Shown here piece after piece: positions 17,772 to 25,752 of a stretch of 64,000 nucleotides of DNA. The position numbers and the translations under genes were made by a program. The DNA is from Peptococcaceae bacterium BRH_c4b (GTDB lineage: Bacteria > Bacillota > Desulfotomaculia > Desulfotomaculales > Desulfocucumaceae). Each line of letters begins with the position of its first letter. Positions within the stretch are counted from its first letter, which is position 1. Location: positions 1-64,000 of the forward strand of contig LADO01000025.1 of assembly GCA_000961595.1 (NCBI GenBank), given 5' to 3'. The notes under the pieces are model-generated. The model was not told the DNA's origin. It saw nothing but the letters and a program-made list of their open reading frames with translations, and ran no database searches.

Positions 17772-18742
17772 CGACGGTGAAGGTGATAAATTATACTGAT
17801 TCAGATTTTGACCAATGGGATGAATTTGTGAGAAATTCCAGAAACGGCACCATTATGCAGGAACGCAGGTTTATCGGTTACCATGGTGCTGAACGGTTCG
17901 AGGACTGCTCTTTGATGTTTTACGATGCGCGGGATAAGCTGACGGCGGTAATGCCCGCAGCAGTGAAAAAAACAACGGAAAAAATTTTTTGTTCCCACCC
18001 GGGGCTCTCACACGGGGGAGTAGTAGTTAATCACGGTTTTGGTACCAGCGAGGCCCTATCGCTTGCCCAAACACTGGTCGAAAACTGCAGGTCCGGAGGT
18101 TTTAAAGCCATTGAGATTAAACCGGTACCCCGCATATACCAGCATTGGCCCTGTGACGAGATAGATTTTGCCTTAAGGTATTGTGGCTTTATGCCGGTTT
18201 ACACTGAACTGGCCACGGTACTTCCGCTTGGGGAGATAACGACGGAAAATTATTTTATGTCCAGGACAGCCAGAAGGAATGCCAAAAAAGCTGAAAACGC
18301 TGGAGTAAGAGTAAGGGAAAGTGTTGATTTTGCAACATACTGGAGCATACTTGAGGCAAATCTCGACCAGCGGCATGGCGCCAGGCCCACCCATACCCTG
18401 GAGGAAATAAAGGAGTTAACACGCAGGTACCCTGAGCATATCAAGCTTGTAGCTGCTTTTTACCAGGAGACAATGATTTCCGGGGTGGTGGTGTTTTTGC
18501 TCAACAGCAGGGTGAGCAATTGCTTTTATATTGCCCAGGATTACGACTACCAGCAGTTTCGGCCTTTAAACCTTGTTTTTTATCAGTTAATCAACTGGGG
18601 TATTAAAAAAGGTTACCATTATCTGGACTGGGGCATATCCACGGAAAATAAGGGTAAGTTGGTCAATTACGGACTGTTCAGATTTAAAGAGGAATTTGGC
18701 GGGCGAGGCGTGTTAAGGGAAACCTACAGGCTGGGATTATGA
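17768..18742 (+). CDS. GNAT/FemAB-like acyl- or aminoacyl-transferase
   Basis: A 324-residue protein of the BioF2/FemAB-like GNAT superfamily. 'FMSRTARRNAKKAENAGVRV' and 'CFYIAQDYDYQQFRPLNLVFY' followed by 'GYHYLDWGISTENKGKLVNY' match the C-terminal acyl-CoA or tRNA-binding half of the family. It could N-acylate an amino sugar or attach an amino acid. It starts at GTG overlapping the stop of the oxidoreductase gene, so the two are cotranslated. Placed between GnnA-like and LpxC-like genes, an amino-sugar N-acyltransferase is a reasonable inference. Confidence 0.7.
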   Translation: MTTVKVINYTDSDFDQWDEFVRNSRNGTIMQERRFIGYHGAERFEDCSLMFYDARDKLTAVMPAAVKKTTEKIFCSHPGLSHGGVVVNHGFGTSEALSLAQTLVENCRSGGFKAIEIKPVPRIYQHWPCDEIDFALRYCGFMPVYTELATVLPLGEITTENYFMSRTARRNAKKAENAGVRVRESVDFATYWSILEANLDQRHGARPTHTLEEIKELTRRYPEHIKLVAAFYQETMISGVVVFLLNSRVSNCFYIAQDYDYQQFRPLNLVFYQLINWGIKKGYHYLDWGISTENKGKLVNYGLFRFKEEFGGRGVLRETYRLGL

Positions 18743-18784
18743 TTATGCCGGGAGCGGTGGCATCAGGAGGGGTGGTGGTGATCC

Positions 18785-19618
18785 CTGCAAAAGACAATAA
18801 AAAAGCCGGTGAGCATTAGTGGTAGAGATATTACCGGTAAGGGCTATAGTAATGTAACTTTCATACCGGCCCCGCCAGGCAGCGGCATAATGTTTGTCCG
18901 GGACGACCTGCCCGGGCAGCCTCGTCTGGAATGCCGGCCGGAATACGCCCGGACGGACTTTCGCTGGACATCACTGATAAAGGACGGTATTCGCGTCGAC
19001 CATACGGAGCACATCCTGGCCGCAGTGGCAGGGCTGGGCATCGACAATATCACCATTCATGCAGATAGCCAGTACCTGCCGGTGGTTACCGGCTTCAGCA
19101 GCAAAGGATTTGTAGACGCCATCCTGGAGACGGAAACGGTAGGCCAGGAAAAGCCAAAGGATTATATTTCCATCAGGAGACCCTGCTGGGTGCTGGATTC
19201 ATTTACATTGGGAGCTGAACGCTATGACAGCATTCTACTGGCCTTGCCGGCTGGAGAATTGACACTGACCTATCTGCTGGATTATCCGGGCAGGCAAGCC
19301 TTTACACAAACGGCCTGCTTTACTTTTGACGGAAACGGTGATTTTGCGGTGGAACTGGCGCCTGCCCGGTCGTATGTCATGGATTTTGAATGCAGCAGCG
19401 TCAGGGAATTAATCGGCAGGGGCATGGAGGAGTGCCTGGTATTGTCCGAAGGGTCGTTGCCACTGCAGTGGGATAATGAACCGGCCAGGCACAAGCTGCT
19501 GGATATGCTGGGTGATTTGGCCACCCTTGGTCAGCCCGTAAAAGGTCATTTCATTGGCATAAGAACAGGGCATAGATCCAACATCCGGATGTGCAAAAAA
19601 CTGGCCAAAGAGTTGTAA
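18785..19618 (+). CDS. LpxC-like N-deacetylase (UDP-acyl-GlcNAc deacetylase homologue)
   Basis: About 277 residues, homologous along its length to LpxC, the zinc deacetylase of lipid A synthesis. 'DHTEHILAAVAGLGIDNITI' matches the Glu-His zinc/substrate motif, 'PARHKLLDMLGDLATLG' carries the other two zinc ligands (H and D of HKLLD), and 'RTGHRSN' matches the general-base His region. The LpxC-typical beginning 'KTIKKPVSISGRDITGKG' extends upstream of GTG 18809 to a CTG at 18785, 12 bases after GGAGGGG (18766-18772), so I place the start there; GTG 18809 is the alternative. It lies between an acyltransferase and an aminotransferase gene. No other lpx gene is visible. Confidence 0.82.
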   Translation: MQKTIKKPVSISGRDITGKGYSNVTFIPAPPGSGIMFVRDDLPGQPRLECRPEYARTDFRWTSLIKDGIRVDHTEHILAAVAGLGIDNITIHADSQYLPVVTGFSSKGFVDAILETETVGQEKPKDYISIRRPCWVLDSFTLGAERYDSILLALPAGELTLTYLLDYPGRQAFTQTACFTFDGNGDFAVELAPARSYVMDFECSSVRELIGRGMEECLVLSEGSLPLQWDNEPARHKLLDMLGDLATLGQPVKGHFIGIRTGHRSNIRMCKKLAKEL

Positions 19619-19632
19619 GGGAGGGCTGAATT

Positions 19633-20709
19633 TTGATCCCCCAGGTAAAGCCACAGTTAGGCAGGGAAGAGGAAGAGGCTGTTCTGGAGGTGTTGCGCAG
19701 CGGCATGCTGGCGGCGGGGCGGCAGGTGCGGGAATTTGAAGAAAAATTTTGCGCCTACAATAACTCCCGTTTTGCTGTTGCCACTTCCTCCGGGACAACG
19801 GCACTGCACGTAATGATGGAAGCGGTGGGCATAAGGCCCGGAGACAAGGTGTTTGTTACCCCCTATTCCTTTATTGCCTCGGCCAACGCCATATTATATA
19901 CCGGGGCCATCCCCGTTTTTGTGGATATAGATCCGGCTACCTTCAACCTGTCTTATCAAGAGTTGGAGCATGCCGCTAAAAAGCACCCCGATGCGAAAGC
20001 CATACTGGTTGTGCATCTTTTTGGGCTGCCTGCGGATATGTTGGAAATTGTAGAGCTGGCCCATAAACAGAACCTTATCCTGCTGGAGGACTGTGCCCAG
20101 GCTACGGGGGCTGCTTACCGCGGGGTGAAGGTGGGCAATTTCGGAAAGGCAGCGGCCTTCAGTTTTTATCCCACCAAAAATATGACTTCGGGGGAGGGCG
20201 GTATGGTGGTAACGGGTGATCCCGCCGCGGAAGAAAAGGCGAGGATACTGGTAAACCAGGGCCAGCGCCGCCGCTATGACCACGAAGTGGTGGGCTATAA
20301 TTACCGCCTGAGCAACATACATGCGGCCATTGGGCTGGCTCAACTGGGCAAGCTGGACGAATTTAACCGTATTAGGGTGGAAAACGCCATGTATTATCAG
20401 CAGCGGATTAATAACCCGGAGGTAATAAAACCAGGCCTGCCGGCGGACAGGACCCATGTTTTTAACCAGTATACCGTCAGGGTTAAAGACAGGGAAAAGT
20501 TTACCAGCTATTTGACCGCCAGAGATATAGGTTTCGGGATTTACTACCCCCAAATCATTCCGGCCCAAAAACCGTACCGGGACAATCATGCCGGCGCCTG
20601 GCCCGCTGCAGAAAAACTATCGGAAAGTTGCGTGTCCATACCTGTGCACCCGTCCCTGCGGCGGGATGAGGTTATGTTTATAGCTGATGCCATAAACAAT
20701 TATGGTTGA
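19633..20709 (+). CDS. DegT/DnrJ/EryC1 PLP aminotransferase (GnnB/WbpE-like candidate)
   Basis: A 358-residue sugar aminotransferase that would convert a keto-sugar nucleotide to an amino sugar with glutamate as donor. 'SGTTALHVMMEAVGI', 'FVTPYSFIASANAI', 'LEDCAQATGAAY' (Asp contacting PLP) and 'FSFYPTKNMTSGEGGMVVT' (Schiff-base Lys) are intact. It starts at TTG behind GGGAGGG. With the Gfo/Idh oxidoreductase at 16809 it forms the two-enzyme set known from 3-amino sugar synthesis (GnnA/GnnB or WbpB/WbpE). Position specificity is inferred. Confidence 0.87.
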   Translation: MIPQVKPQLGREEEEAVLEVLRSGMLAAGRQVREFEEKFCAYNNSRFAVATSSGTTALHVMMEAVGIRPGDKVFVTPYSFIASANAILYTGAIPVFVDIDPATFNLSYQELEHAAKKHPDAKAILVVHLFGLPADMLEIVELAHKQNLILLEDCAQATGAAYRGVKVGNFGKAAAFSFYPTKNMTSGEGGMVVTGDPAAEEKARILVNQGQRRRYDHEVVGYNYRLSNIHAAIGLAQLGKLDEFNRIRVENAMYYQQRINNPEVIKPGLPADRTHVFNQYTVRVKDREKFTSYLTARDIGFGIYYPQIIPAQKPYRDNHAGAWPAAEKLSESCVSIPVHPSLRRDEVMFIADAINNYG

Positions 20710-20733
20710 TTTTACAAGGAGGTTTAATGGTAT

Positions 20734-21423
20734 TTGATAATTTCCGGCCATCAACCGAACTACCTGCCCTGGCTGGGATATTTTCATAAAATGAAGTCCT
20801 GCGATCTCTTTGTAATCCTTGATGACGTGGTTCACTCCAGAAGAGCCATAACCAGCAGAAATAAAATCAAGGGGCCCGAAGGGGCAAGGCTTTTGAGTGT
20901 CCCCATGACCAGGAAAGATGTCACTATCAAGGATGTTGTTATGTTTAATGAGAGCAGGTGGTACAAAAAGCACTGGGGATCCTTGCAGGGATGTTATACC
21001 AGGGCTACATACTGGAAGGATTACAGGGACTGTTTTTACCATATGTATAATGCTCCGGGGGAAAAACTGGCCGATTTTAATTTAAGGCTGATTGAATTAA
21101 TCAGGGAAATTTTTGATATCAAGACGCCGGTGGTACGCTCATCGGAAACCCCCGGGATTACGGGTAAGAAGGGGACCAAGATTATTAACATTTGCAAATA
21201 TTTCGGTGCCGACACATATTTGTCGGGAAACGGTGCCCGCGTCTATAACGACGCAAGTGAATTTGCCAGGAACAACCTGCGCCTGGTTTACCAGGATTTC
21301 GAGCATCCCGTGTACCCCCAGTTATGGGGCAGTTTTGTACCTAACCTGTCTGCCGTGGATCTTATTTTCAACTGTGGCCCGGAAAGTAAAATATATTTAC
21401 CCAAACAGGTGGTTTATGAGTAA
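20734..21423 (+). CDS. WbqC-like family protein, copy 1
   Basis: A 229-residue protein of the WbqC-like family, found in glycan clusters but without a firmly known reaction. 'ISGHQPNYLPWLGYFHKM' and 'DLFVILDDVVHSRRAI' are the family signature, and 'NAPGEKLADFNLRLIELI' follows. The start is TTG 20734, 11 bases after AAGGAGG; an out-of-frame ATG lies at 20727. It overlaps the ATP-grasp gene at 21416 by 8 bases. A close paralogue lies at 23614. Confidence 0.82.
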   Translation: MIISGHQPNYLPWLGYFHKMKSCDLFVILDDVVHSRRAITSRNKIKGPEGARLLSVPMTRKDVTIKDVVMFNESRWYKKHWGSLQGCYTRATYWKDYRDCFYHMYNAPGEKLADFNLRLIELIREIFDIKTPVVRSSETPGITGKKGTKIINICKYFGADTYLSGNGARVYNDASEFARNNLRLVYQDFEHPVYPQLWGSFVPNLSAVDLIFNCGPESKIYLPKQVVYE

Positions 21424-22444
21424 GTTAAATGTTTTGATTACGGGGTCCGGCTCCCTTTACGGGGTGGCGCTAATTAAATCCCTGCTGCAGTCTGACCTGA
21501 GGCCGAAGCTGGTGGCCTGCGACGTGGAACCCCGCACCCTGGGCCTGTATCTTGCGCACCGGGGTTATATAGTGCCCCCGGCCGCTCCGGAAGAGCGCTA
21601 CTACAGCACTATAATCAATATTATGAGCAGGGAGAAAATTGACGCTGTATTTATCGCCTCCTCCCACGAAATAGAGTTTTACAGTAACCACCGGGGGGAG
21701 ATAGAGAGGACAACAGGAGCCAGGGTGTTTGTAAACCCACCCGCCGTGCTGAATATTTGTAACGACAAATGGCATACCGTAAATTTTTTAAAACAACATA
21801 ATTTCCATTATCCCCTCACTATACGCTATCCCGAAGACCGGCACCGGATAAACGATTTTGTCCGGGAGGCGGGATTTCCGGTAATAGTTAAACCCCGCCG
21901 GGGGGCCGGATCCATAGATCTGTACAGGGCGGACGACATGGCCGGACTGCGTGCAGTCGTGCGGGGCAGGGAAGGTTTTATCCTGCAGCAATACCTCCCG
22001 GAAGCGCACGGTGAATATACCACCGGCATTTGTGCGGGTTCCGGCGGCAGAGTCCTCTCCGGCATTACCCTGAAAAGGTTTCTCCGGGAGGGTATGACCA
22101 TGGCGGCAGTGGCGGATGACTTTCACGAAATTACAGATTACTGCAAGCAGGTGGCGGGAGTATTAAGGCCTTATGGGCCCTGTAATTTCCAGTTGCGCCT
22201 GCTGGACGGAAAGCCCTATATATTTGAAATCAACCCCCGTTTCAGCAGTAGTACGGGTATGCGGTGCCAGTTGGGTTTAAACGAGGCTGATATTCTACTG
22301 CGAGCTGAAATACTGGGGGAGAAAGTTAGCGGGCAAAAGATCCTGAAGGCCGGCATAATCAGGCAGTACAAAGATTATCTGGTATCCGTCGAGCAAATCG
22401 AGCAGATGGAAAGAGAGAAATTCCGCGTTAACAGGCAGGATTGA
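21416..22444 (+). CDS. ATP-grasp carboxylate-amine ligase-like enzyme
   Basis: A 342-residue ATP-grasp protein: 'VLITGSGSLYGVALIKSL' at the N-terminus (pre-ATP-grasp Rossmann), 'CNDKWHTVNFLKQHNF', 'FPVIVKPRRGAGSIDL' (ATP-binding Lys/Gly region), 'PCNFQLRLLDGKPYIFEINPRFSSSTGM' with the metal-binding Glu-Asn. It should ligate a carboxylate to an amine using ATP. With amino-sugar genes next to it, an amide or peptide decoration of a sugar is plausible. ATG 21416 overlaps the end of wbqC copy 1; the frame is open further upstream but lies inside that gene. Confidence 0.82.
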   Translation: MSKLNVLITGSGSLYGVALIKSLLQSDLRPKLVACDVEPRTLGLYLAHRGYIVPPAAPEERYYSTIINIMSREKIDAVFIASSHEIEFYSNHRGEIERTTGARVFVNPPAVLNICNDKWHTVNFLKQHNFHYPLTIRYPEDRHRINDFVREAGFPVIVKPRRGAGSIDLYRADDMAGLRAVVRGREGFILQQYLPEAHGEYTTGICAGSGGRVLSGITLKRFLREGMTMAAVADDFHEITDYCKQVAGVLRPYGPCNFQLRLLDGKPYIFEINPRFSSSTGMRCQLGLNEADILLRAEILGEKVSGQKILKAGIIRQYKDYLVSVEQIEQMEREKFRVNRQD

Positions 22445-22573
22445 CAGGATGAGTCAAAGGTCCAAAGTCCAAGGTCAAAAGTCATTTAAAAGGACTTTCG
22501 ACTTTAGATTCATGCTTGAGAAGATGCTGAACAGTTACTATCCAAGAAAAATAATCTGGGGAGTAAGTTTGCC

Positions 22574-23557
22574 ATGAAAATTATATTTATTGATTCCGAT
22601 CCTCAATATTTGCTCGGGTTACCCTGGGGCCTTAAAAAATTGGGCTGTAAGGTAAAAATTATAAAGGAGATTCAGGAAGACAGGCTGGCGGCAATTTTTA
22701 AAAAGTATCAGCCTGACCTTGTTTTTACCGCCGGCTGGACAAAAATACACACCAGGTCAAATCTTGAATTGCTGGGCAATTTGCTAAAGAAGTACAGGCT
22801 TAAACACGCCTACTGGGCTACGGAGGACCCCCGCTGGACAGACAGCTGGTCACTGCCTTTCATAAAATCCTCATGCCCGGACTACATTTTTACTATCCAC
22901 AGAGAATCGGTACCCATGTACAGGGATCTTGGCCACCGGGCCTATTATCTTCCCTGGGCCTGCAATCCCGATTTTCACCGCCCCGCTGCGCCGCAGCGGG
23001 AATATAGCTGCGACATTGCGCTGGTGGCCACGGCCGGGGTGACCTGGAGTTCTTACCGCAGGGACAGTGCCCGCATTTTACTGAAACCTTTGGTGGAAAG
23101 AAATTATAACGTTTTAATCTGGGGCAAGCGATGGGATAGGCTGGACCCAGGGATTGTCGGTTTTGACGTTGCGGCTGATCATTTGCGCGGCAGGCTACCC
23201 TACCAGGAAACCAACCGTGTATACGGATCCGCCAAAATAATGCTGGGTTTTCAAAACCTGACCACGGAACTGACGTCACGTAACTTTGAAATTCTGGGCG
23301 CCCGGGGGTTTATGCTGGTGCCGGCCACCGAAGCGCTTTTGCATGAATTCAGGCCGGGAAAACACCTGGTGGTTTCCCGATCCGAAGAGGAAACTCTGAG
23401 ACTGGTGGATTACTACCTGGAGCACGAGGAGGAAAGGAAGCAAATAGCCCTGCAGGGGCAGAGGGAAGTATACACGAGACACACATACAGACACAGGGCA
23501 TTGGAAGTGCTGAAAGCCATCAGTAAATTGAAATTTACGCCATCAACCCGCCTGTGA
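22574..23557 (+). CDS. CgeB-like glycosyltransferase
   Basis: A 327-residue GT-B-type protein like the CgeB/Glyco_trans_1_2 family. 'DLVFTAGWTKIH', 'KHAYWATEDPRWTDSW', 'LPWACNPDFHRP', 'TSRNFEILGARGFMLVP' and a C-terminal 'YTRHTYRHRALEVL' are typical. In Bacillus, CgeB is made late in sporulation and affects the outer spore surface; that is family knowledge. It sits between the ATP-grasp gene and a second wbqC-like gene, separated from the former by 129 bases containing short AAGTC/GTCAAA repeats. Confidence 0.85.
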   Translation: MKIIFIDSDPQYLLGLPWGLKKLGCKVKIIKEIQEDRLAAIFKKYQPDLVFTAGWTKIHTRSNLELLGNLLKKYRLKHAYWATEDPRWTDSWSLPFIKSSCPDYIFTIHRESVPMYRDLGHRAYYLPWACNPDFHRPAAPQREYSCDIALVATAGVTWSSYRRDSARILLKPLVERNYNVLIWGKRWDRLDPGIVGFDVAADHLRGRLPYQETNRVYGSAKIMLGFQNLTTELTSRNFEILGARGFMLVPATEALLHEFRPGKHLVVSRSEEETLRLVDYYLEHEEERKQIALQGQREVYTRHTYRHRALEVLKAISKLKFTPSTRL

Positions 23558-23613
23558 TAACCCCGGCAAAGAATGCCACGGTGGCAGCGGGTTAAAGAGG
23601 AGGTTTTCAACGG

Positions 23614-24300
23614 TTGATAATTTCCGGCCATCAACCAAACTACCTGCCCTGGCTGGGATATTTTCATAAAATGAAATCCTGCGACCTTTTTGTAATACTT
23701 GATGATGTTCTTCATTCCAGGGGAGCAATTACCAATAAAAACAAGATTAAGGGGCCGGAAGGCGCCAGGCTGTTAAGCGTTCCGCTGGCCCAAAAAAAAG
23801 TACAGATCAAGGATGTTACCATTCTGAACAACAACAGGTGGAATTCAAAGCACAGGAGTTCACTGCAGTCCTGTTACGCCAGGGCGCCTTACTGGAAGGA
23901 CTATAAGGATTTGTTTCTGACTGTCTATGACAGCCCCGGTGATTTGCTTGCCGAATTTAATCTGAGGTTGATTCAGGTAATCAGGAAAATATTAAATATA
24001 GATACGCCCATGGTGCGGTCTTCGGAAATTTCCGGGGTTACCGGCAAAAAGGGTACAAAGATAATCAACATATGCAGGCATTTTGGTGCAGATGTTTGCC
24101 TGTCGGGAACCGGAGCCCGTGATTACAATGATGAGGAAGAGTTCAAGAGGAATAATCTGAGGCTGGTTTACCAGGAGTTTAAAAATCCTCAATACCCCCA
24201 GCTGTGGGGTGACTTTATACCCAACCTGTCCGCAGTGGATTTGATTTTTAATTGCGGGCCCGCCAGTGTGAATTATCTCCCCAAACAGTTGATTAGATAG
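23614..24300 (+). CDS. WbqC-like family protein, copy 2
   Basis: A 228-residue paralogue of the product at 20734 with the same 'SGHQPNYLPWLGYFHKMKS' start and 'DAVDLIFNCG'-type ending. It starts at TTG 23614 behind GAGGAGG. It is the last gene of the co-directional run from 16809. The two copies flank the ATP-grasp and CgeB-like genes, so each may act on a different substrate in the same pathway. Confidence 0.82.
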   Translation: MIISGHQPNYLPWLGYFHKMKSCDLFVILDDVLHSRGAITNKNKIKGPEGARLLSVPLAQKKVQIKDVTILNNNRWNSKHRSSLQSCYARAPYWKDYKDLFLTVYDSPGDLLAEFNLRLIQVIRKILNIDTPMVRSSEISGVTGKKGTKIINICRHFGADVCLSGTGARDYNDEEEFKRNNLRLVYQEFKNPQYPQLWGDFIPNLSAVDLIFNCGPASVNYLPKQLIR

Positions 24301-24355
24301 GAGGCCGTTGAAAAACTGCGTCTGGCTTTGTCAGGCTCGCCACCCAGTACTAATT

Positions 24356-24386
24356 GGGGACATTCCTCCGAAGGAGGTGTGTCCCC
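24356..24386. repeat. Palindromic repeat GGGGACATTCCTCC / GGAGGTGTGTCCCC
   Basis: Two 14-base arms around GAA pair with two mismatches. This is the clearest short form of the repeat family seen also at 25436, 28114, 40715, 49456, 50871 and 57486. It sits in the 313-base gap 24301-24613 with the terminator at 24476. Confidence 0.8.
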
Positions 24387-24475
24387 TGACCTCTGACCTA
24401 TCAGTACGCTCCGCGCTGTCCGGCTTCTCCTTCCGCGCCATACTTGTTTTTGAACGGCCTCGTGCGGCTGGCTGA

Positions 24476-24521
24476 AAAAGGCCACCCCTTCCGGCTTAGC
24501 GCCGGAAAGGGTGGCCTTTAT
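24476..24521. terminator. Bidirectional terminator between convergent genes
   Basis: GGCCACCCCTTCCGGC (24480-24495) pairs with GCCGGAAAGGGTGGCC (24501-24516), with one mismatch, a TTAGC loop, an A-run before and TTTAT after. It serves the convergent genes at 23614 (plus) and 24614 (minus). Confidence 0.85.
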
Positions 24522-24613
24522 AATAACTCCAACCTTTTGAGTTGGAGAGATGCACACCTCCCATTTGTATATTTTGTTTTGCGTGGCGGATGCAGCCCGG
24601 CATTATTAGGCAG

Positions 24614-25363
24614 CTATTGGCCCGGGTTAACTTGCCGGTAGTATTTCCGTGGTGGTGCCATGCTGCCCCAGGCGAATTGGTTCTCTCCATCATGGATAAG
24701 AATGTTGTTAATGGCGTGCCCGAGATCAAGGCCAATCTTTCCGGAGTTCATGGCGGCTTCGGCAATTATCTTGGCGTTGGCGCCGGCGGCAATAAAGACA
24801 ACCTGGTAGTCAATTTTTGACATCTGCTGTAATACTATGTCCGTGTCCCAGTAATGGCGCAGGTTTAAAAAACCAGCGAGGTTTGTAAAACCATAGCGGT
24901 TTTTTAACACCGCTGCCAGTCTGGCCATAGGTTTTCCCACCAGCAGGACCCTGGCATGGCGGAAAATATCGTAAAAAAGCGGAATGGCCACCAGTTGGAA
25001 ATTTATAAAAGCGTAACAGGCCCGGGCAGGATTGATACCGTAGTGGTCAAATATTTTCTCTGTCATCGGGTACCAGCAGTAACAGTCGGTCTGGTGCAGG
25101 AAACCCACCACGGTGGCCCGGCGGACGGCGTCCAGAAGCCGGTCCCGGGCCTCAAGATTGGGGATGGCGATACCGGAATACCTGTTATCCGCCACAACGT
25201 TGTACATGTCTATGAGTTCCCGTGTTGTATGGATAGACTCCTGGGCCAGAATAAAATTTTCTCCGTCTCCTATGCGCACCAGGGAAAAGGGTTGTTTTGC
25301 CCGGTAATGTGCATGGATGATGTCCAACAATTCCCCGGCGGAATCAATGTTAAAAGTATACAT
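24614..25363 (-). CDS. GT-D fold (DUF1792-like) glycosyltransferase
   Basis: A 249-residue protein. 'PFSLVRIGDGENFILAQE' is the Asp-Gly-Glu signature of GT-D fold transferases, which use DxE instead of DxD. 'GIAIPNLEARDRLL', 'YAFINFQLVAIPLF' and 'VVFIAAGANAKIIAEAAMNSGKIGLDLGHAINN' complete the fold. It probably adds a hexose to a glycan or glycoprotein. It is transcribed with or next to the minus-strand genes at 25483-26775, from which it is separated by repeats. Confidence 0.75.
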   Translation of the reverse strand: MYTFNIDSAGELLDIIHAHYRAKQPFSLVRIGDGENFILAQESIHTTRELIDMYNVVADNRYSGIAIPNLEARDRLLDAVRRATVVGFLHQTDCYCWYPMTEKIFDHYGINPARACYAFINFQLVAIPLFYDIFRHARVLLVGKPMARLAAVLKNRYGFTNLAGFLNLRHYWDTDIVLQQMSKIDYQVVFIAAGANAKIIAEAAMNSGKIGLDLGHAINNILIHDGENQFAWGSMAPPRKYYRQVNPGQ

Positions 25364-25435
25364 AAGTTGGGGACATTCCTTCCTACTTTAATTAAAAAGA
25401 AGGAGTTTGGCCAGCATTAGAAGATGTTAGAGTTG

Positions 25436-25500
25436 GGGACATTCCTTTGTGAAACTGTTAAGGCGTTAGAATTTTAGATAACCTAAGAAGGTGTGTCCCC
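25436..25500. repeat. GGGGACATTCCTT ... AAGGTGTGTCCCC repeat, long-loop form
   Basis: Outer arms GGGGACATTCCTT and AAGGTGTGTCCCC flank ~40 bases. A single further arm lies at 25371. The end of the element supplies the final codons and stop of the minus-strand ORF at 25483. Confidence 0.75.
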
Positions 25501-25752
25501 TTTCCTTAATCCTCTTATGGCGTAGCGGGGTATTTTGATTTTTATCCGGGGTTTGAAATCAGGCTCCTGAATAGCCTTGTTAATCTTTGCCAGCAGGTTT
25601 TGTACCGGTAAGTTGTTCTGGCGGGCGAACTGCCCGACCGTTTGGTTTTTACTCCCTCACCCATAGCAATTATAGCCGTAAAAACTAAAAACTTTTTGTG
25701 TCGCCGGGTATTTATTCAGGATTTCGGTAATACTGTCGTTTTCGTTAATCAT
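25483..25752 (-). CDS. DUF1858-like redox-disulfide protein with in-frame TGA (Sec candidate)
   Basis: An 89-codon frame starting at ATG 25752 directly after the stop of the upstream glycosyltransferase gene, preceded by AGGGGG. The protein reads as the hybrid-cluster-associated redox-disulfide domain: 'ITEILNKYP', 'VFSFYGYNCYG', then TGA at codon 32 (25657-25659), then 'GSKNQTVGQFARQNNLPVQ' and 'LLAKINKAI'. The family has C-x-x-C here, so the frame reads C29-Y-G-TGA. Downstream of the TGA, CGGGC-AGTTC-GCCCG can form a 5-bp hairpin whose loop begins 26 bases after the TGA with G at its second base. That fits bacterial selenocysteine-insertion elements loosely. The alternative is a nonsense pseudogene. 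The last ~9 residues come from a repeat. Confidence 0.5.

Noticed and set aside
18785-19618. LpxC homologue taken as proof of a Gram-negative organism
   Set aside because: No other lipid A gene is present, and SCIFF, DUF2935 and CgeB-like genes point to Clostridia-like Firmicutes.
21113-21415. 101-residue N-terminal extension of the ATP-grasp ORF
   Set aside because: It lies inside the WbqC-like gene in another frame; the ATP-grasp fold starts at ATG 21416.
24542-25420. Plus-strand ORFs opposite the GT-D fold gene
   Set aside because: No family features or ribosome binding sites; the minus-strand gene has the Asp-Gly-Glu signature.
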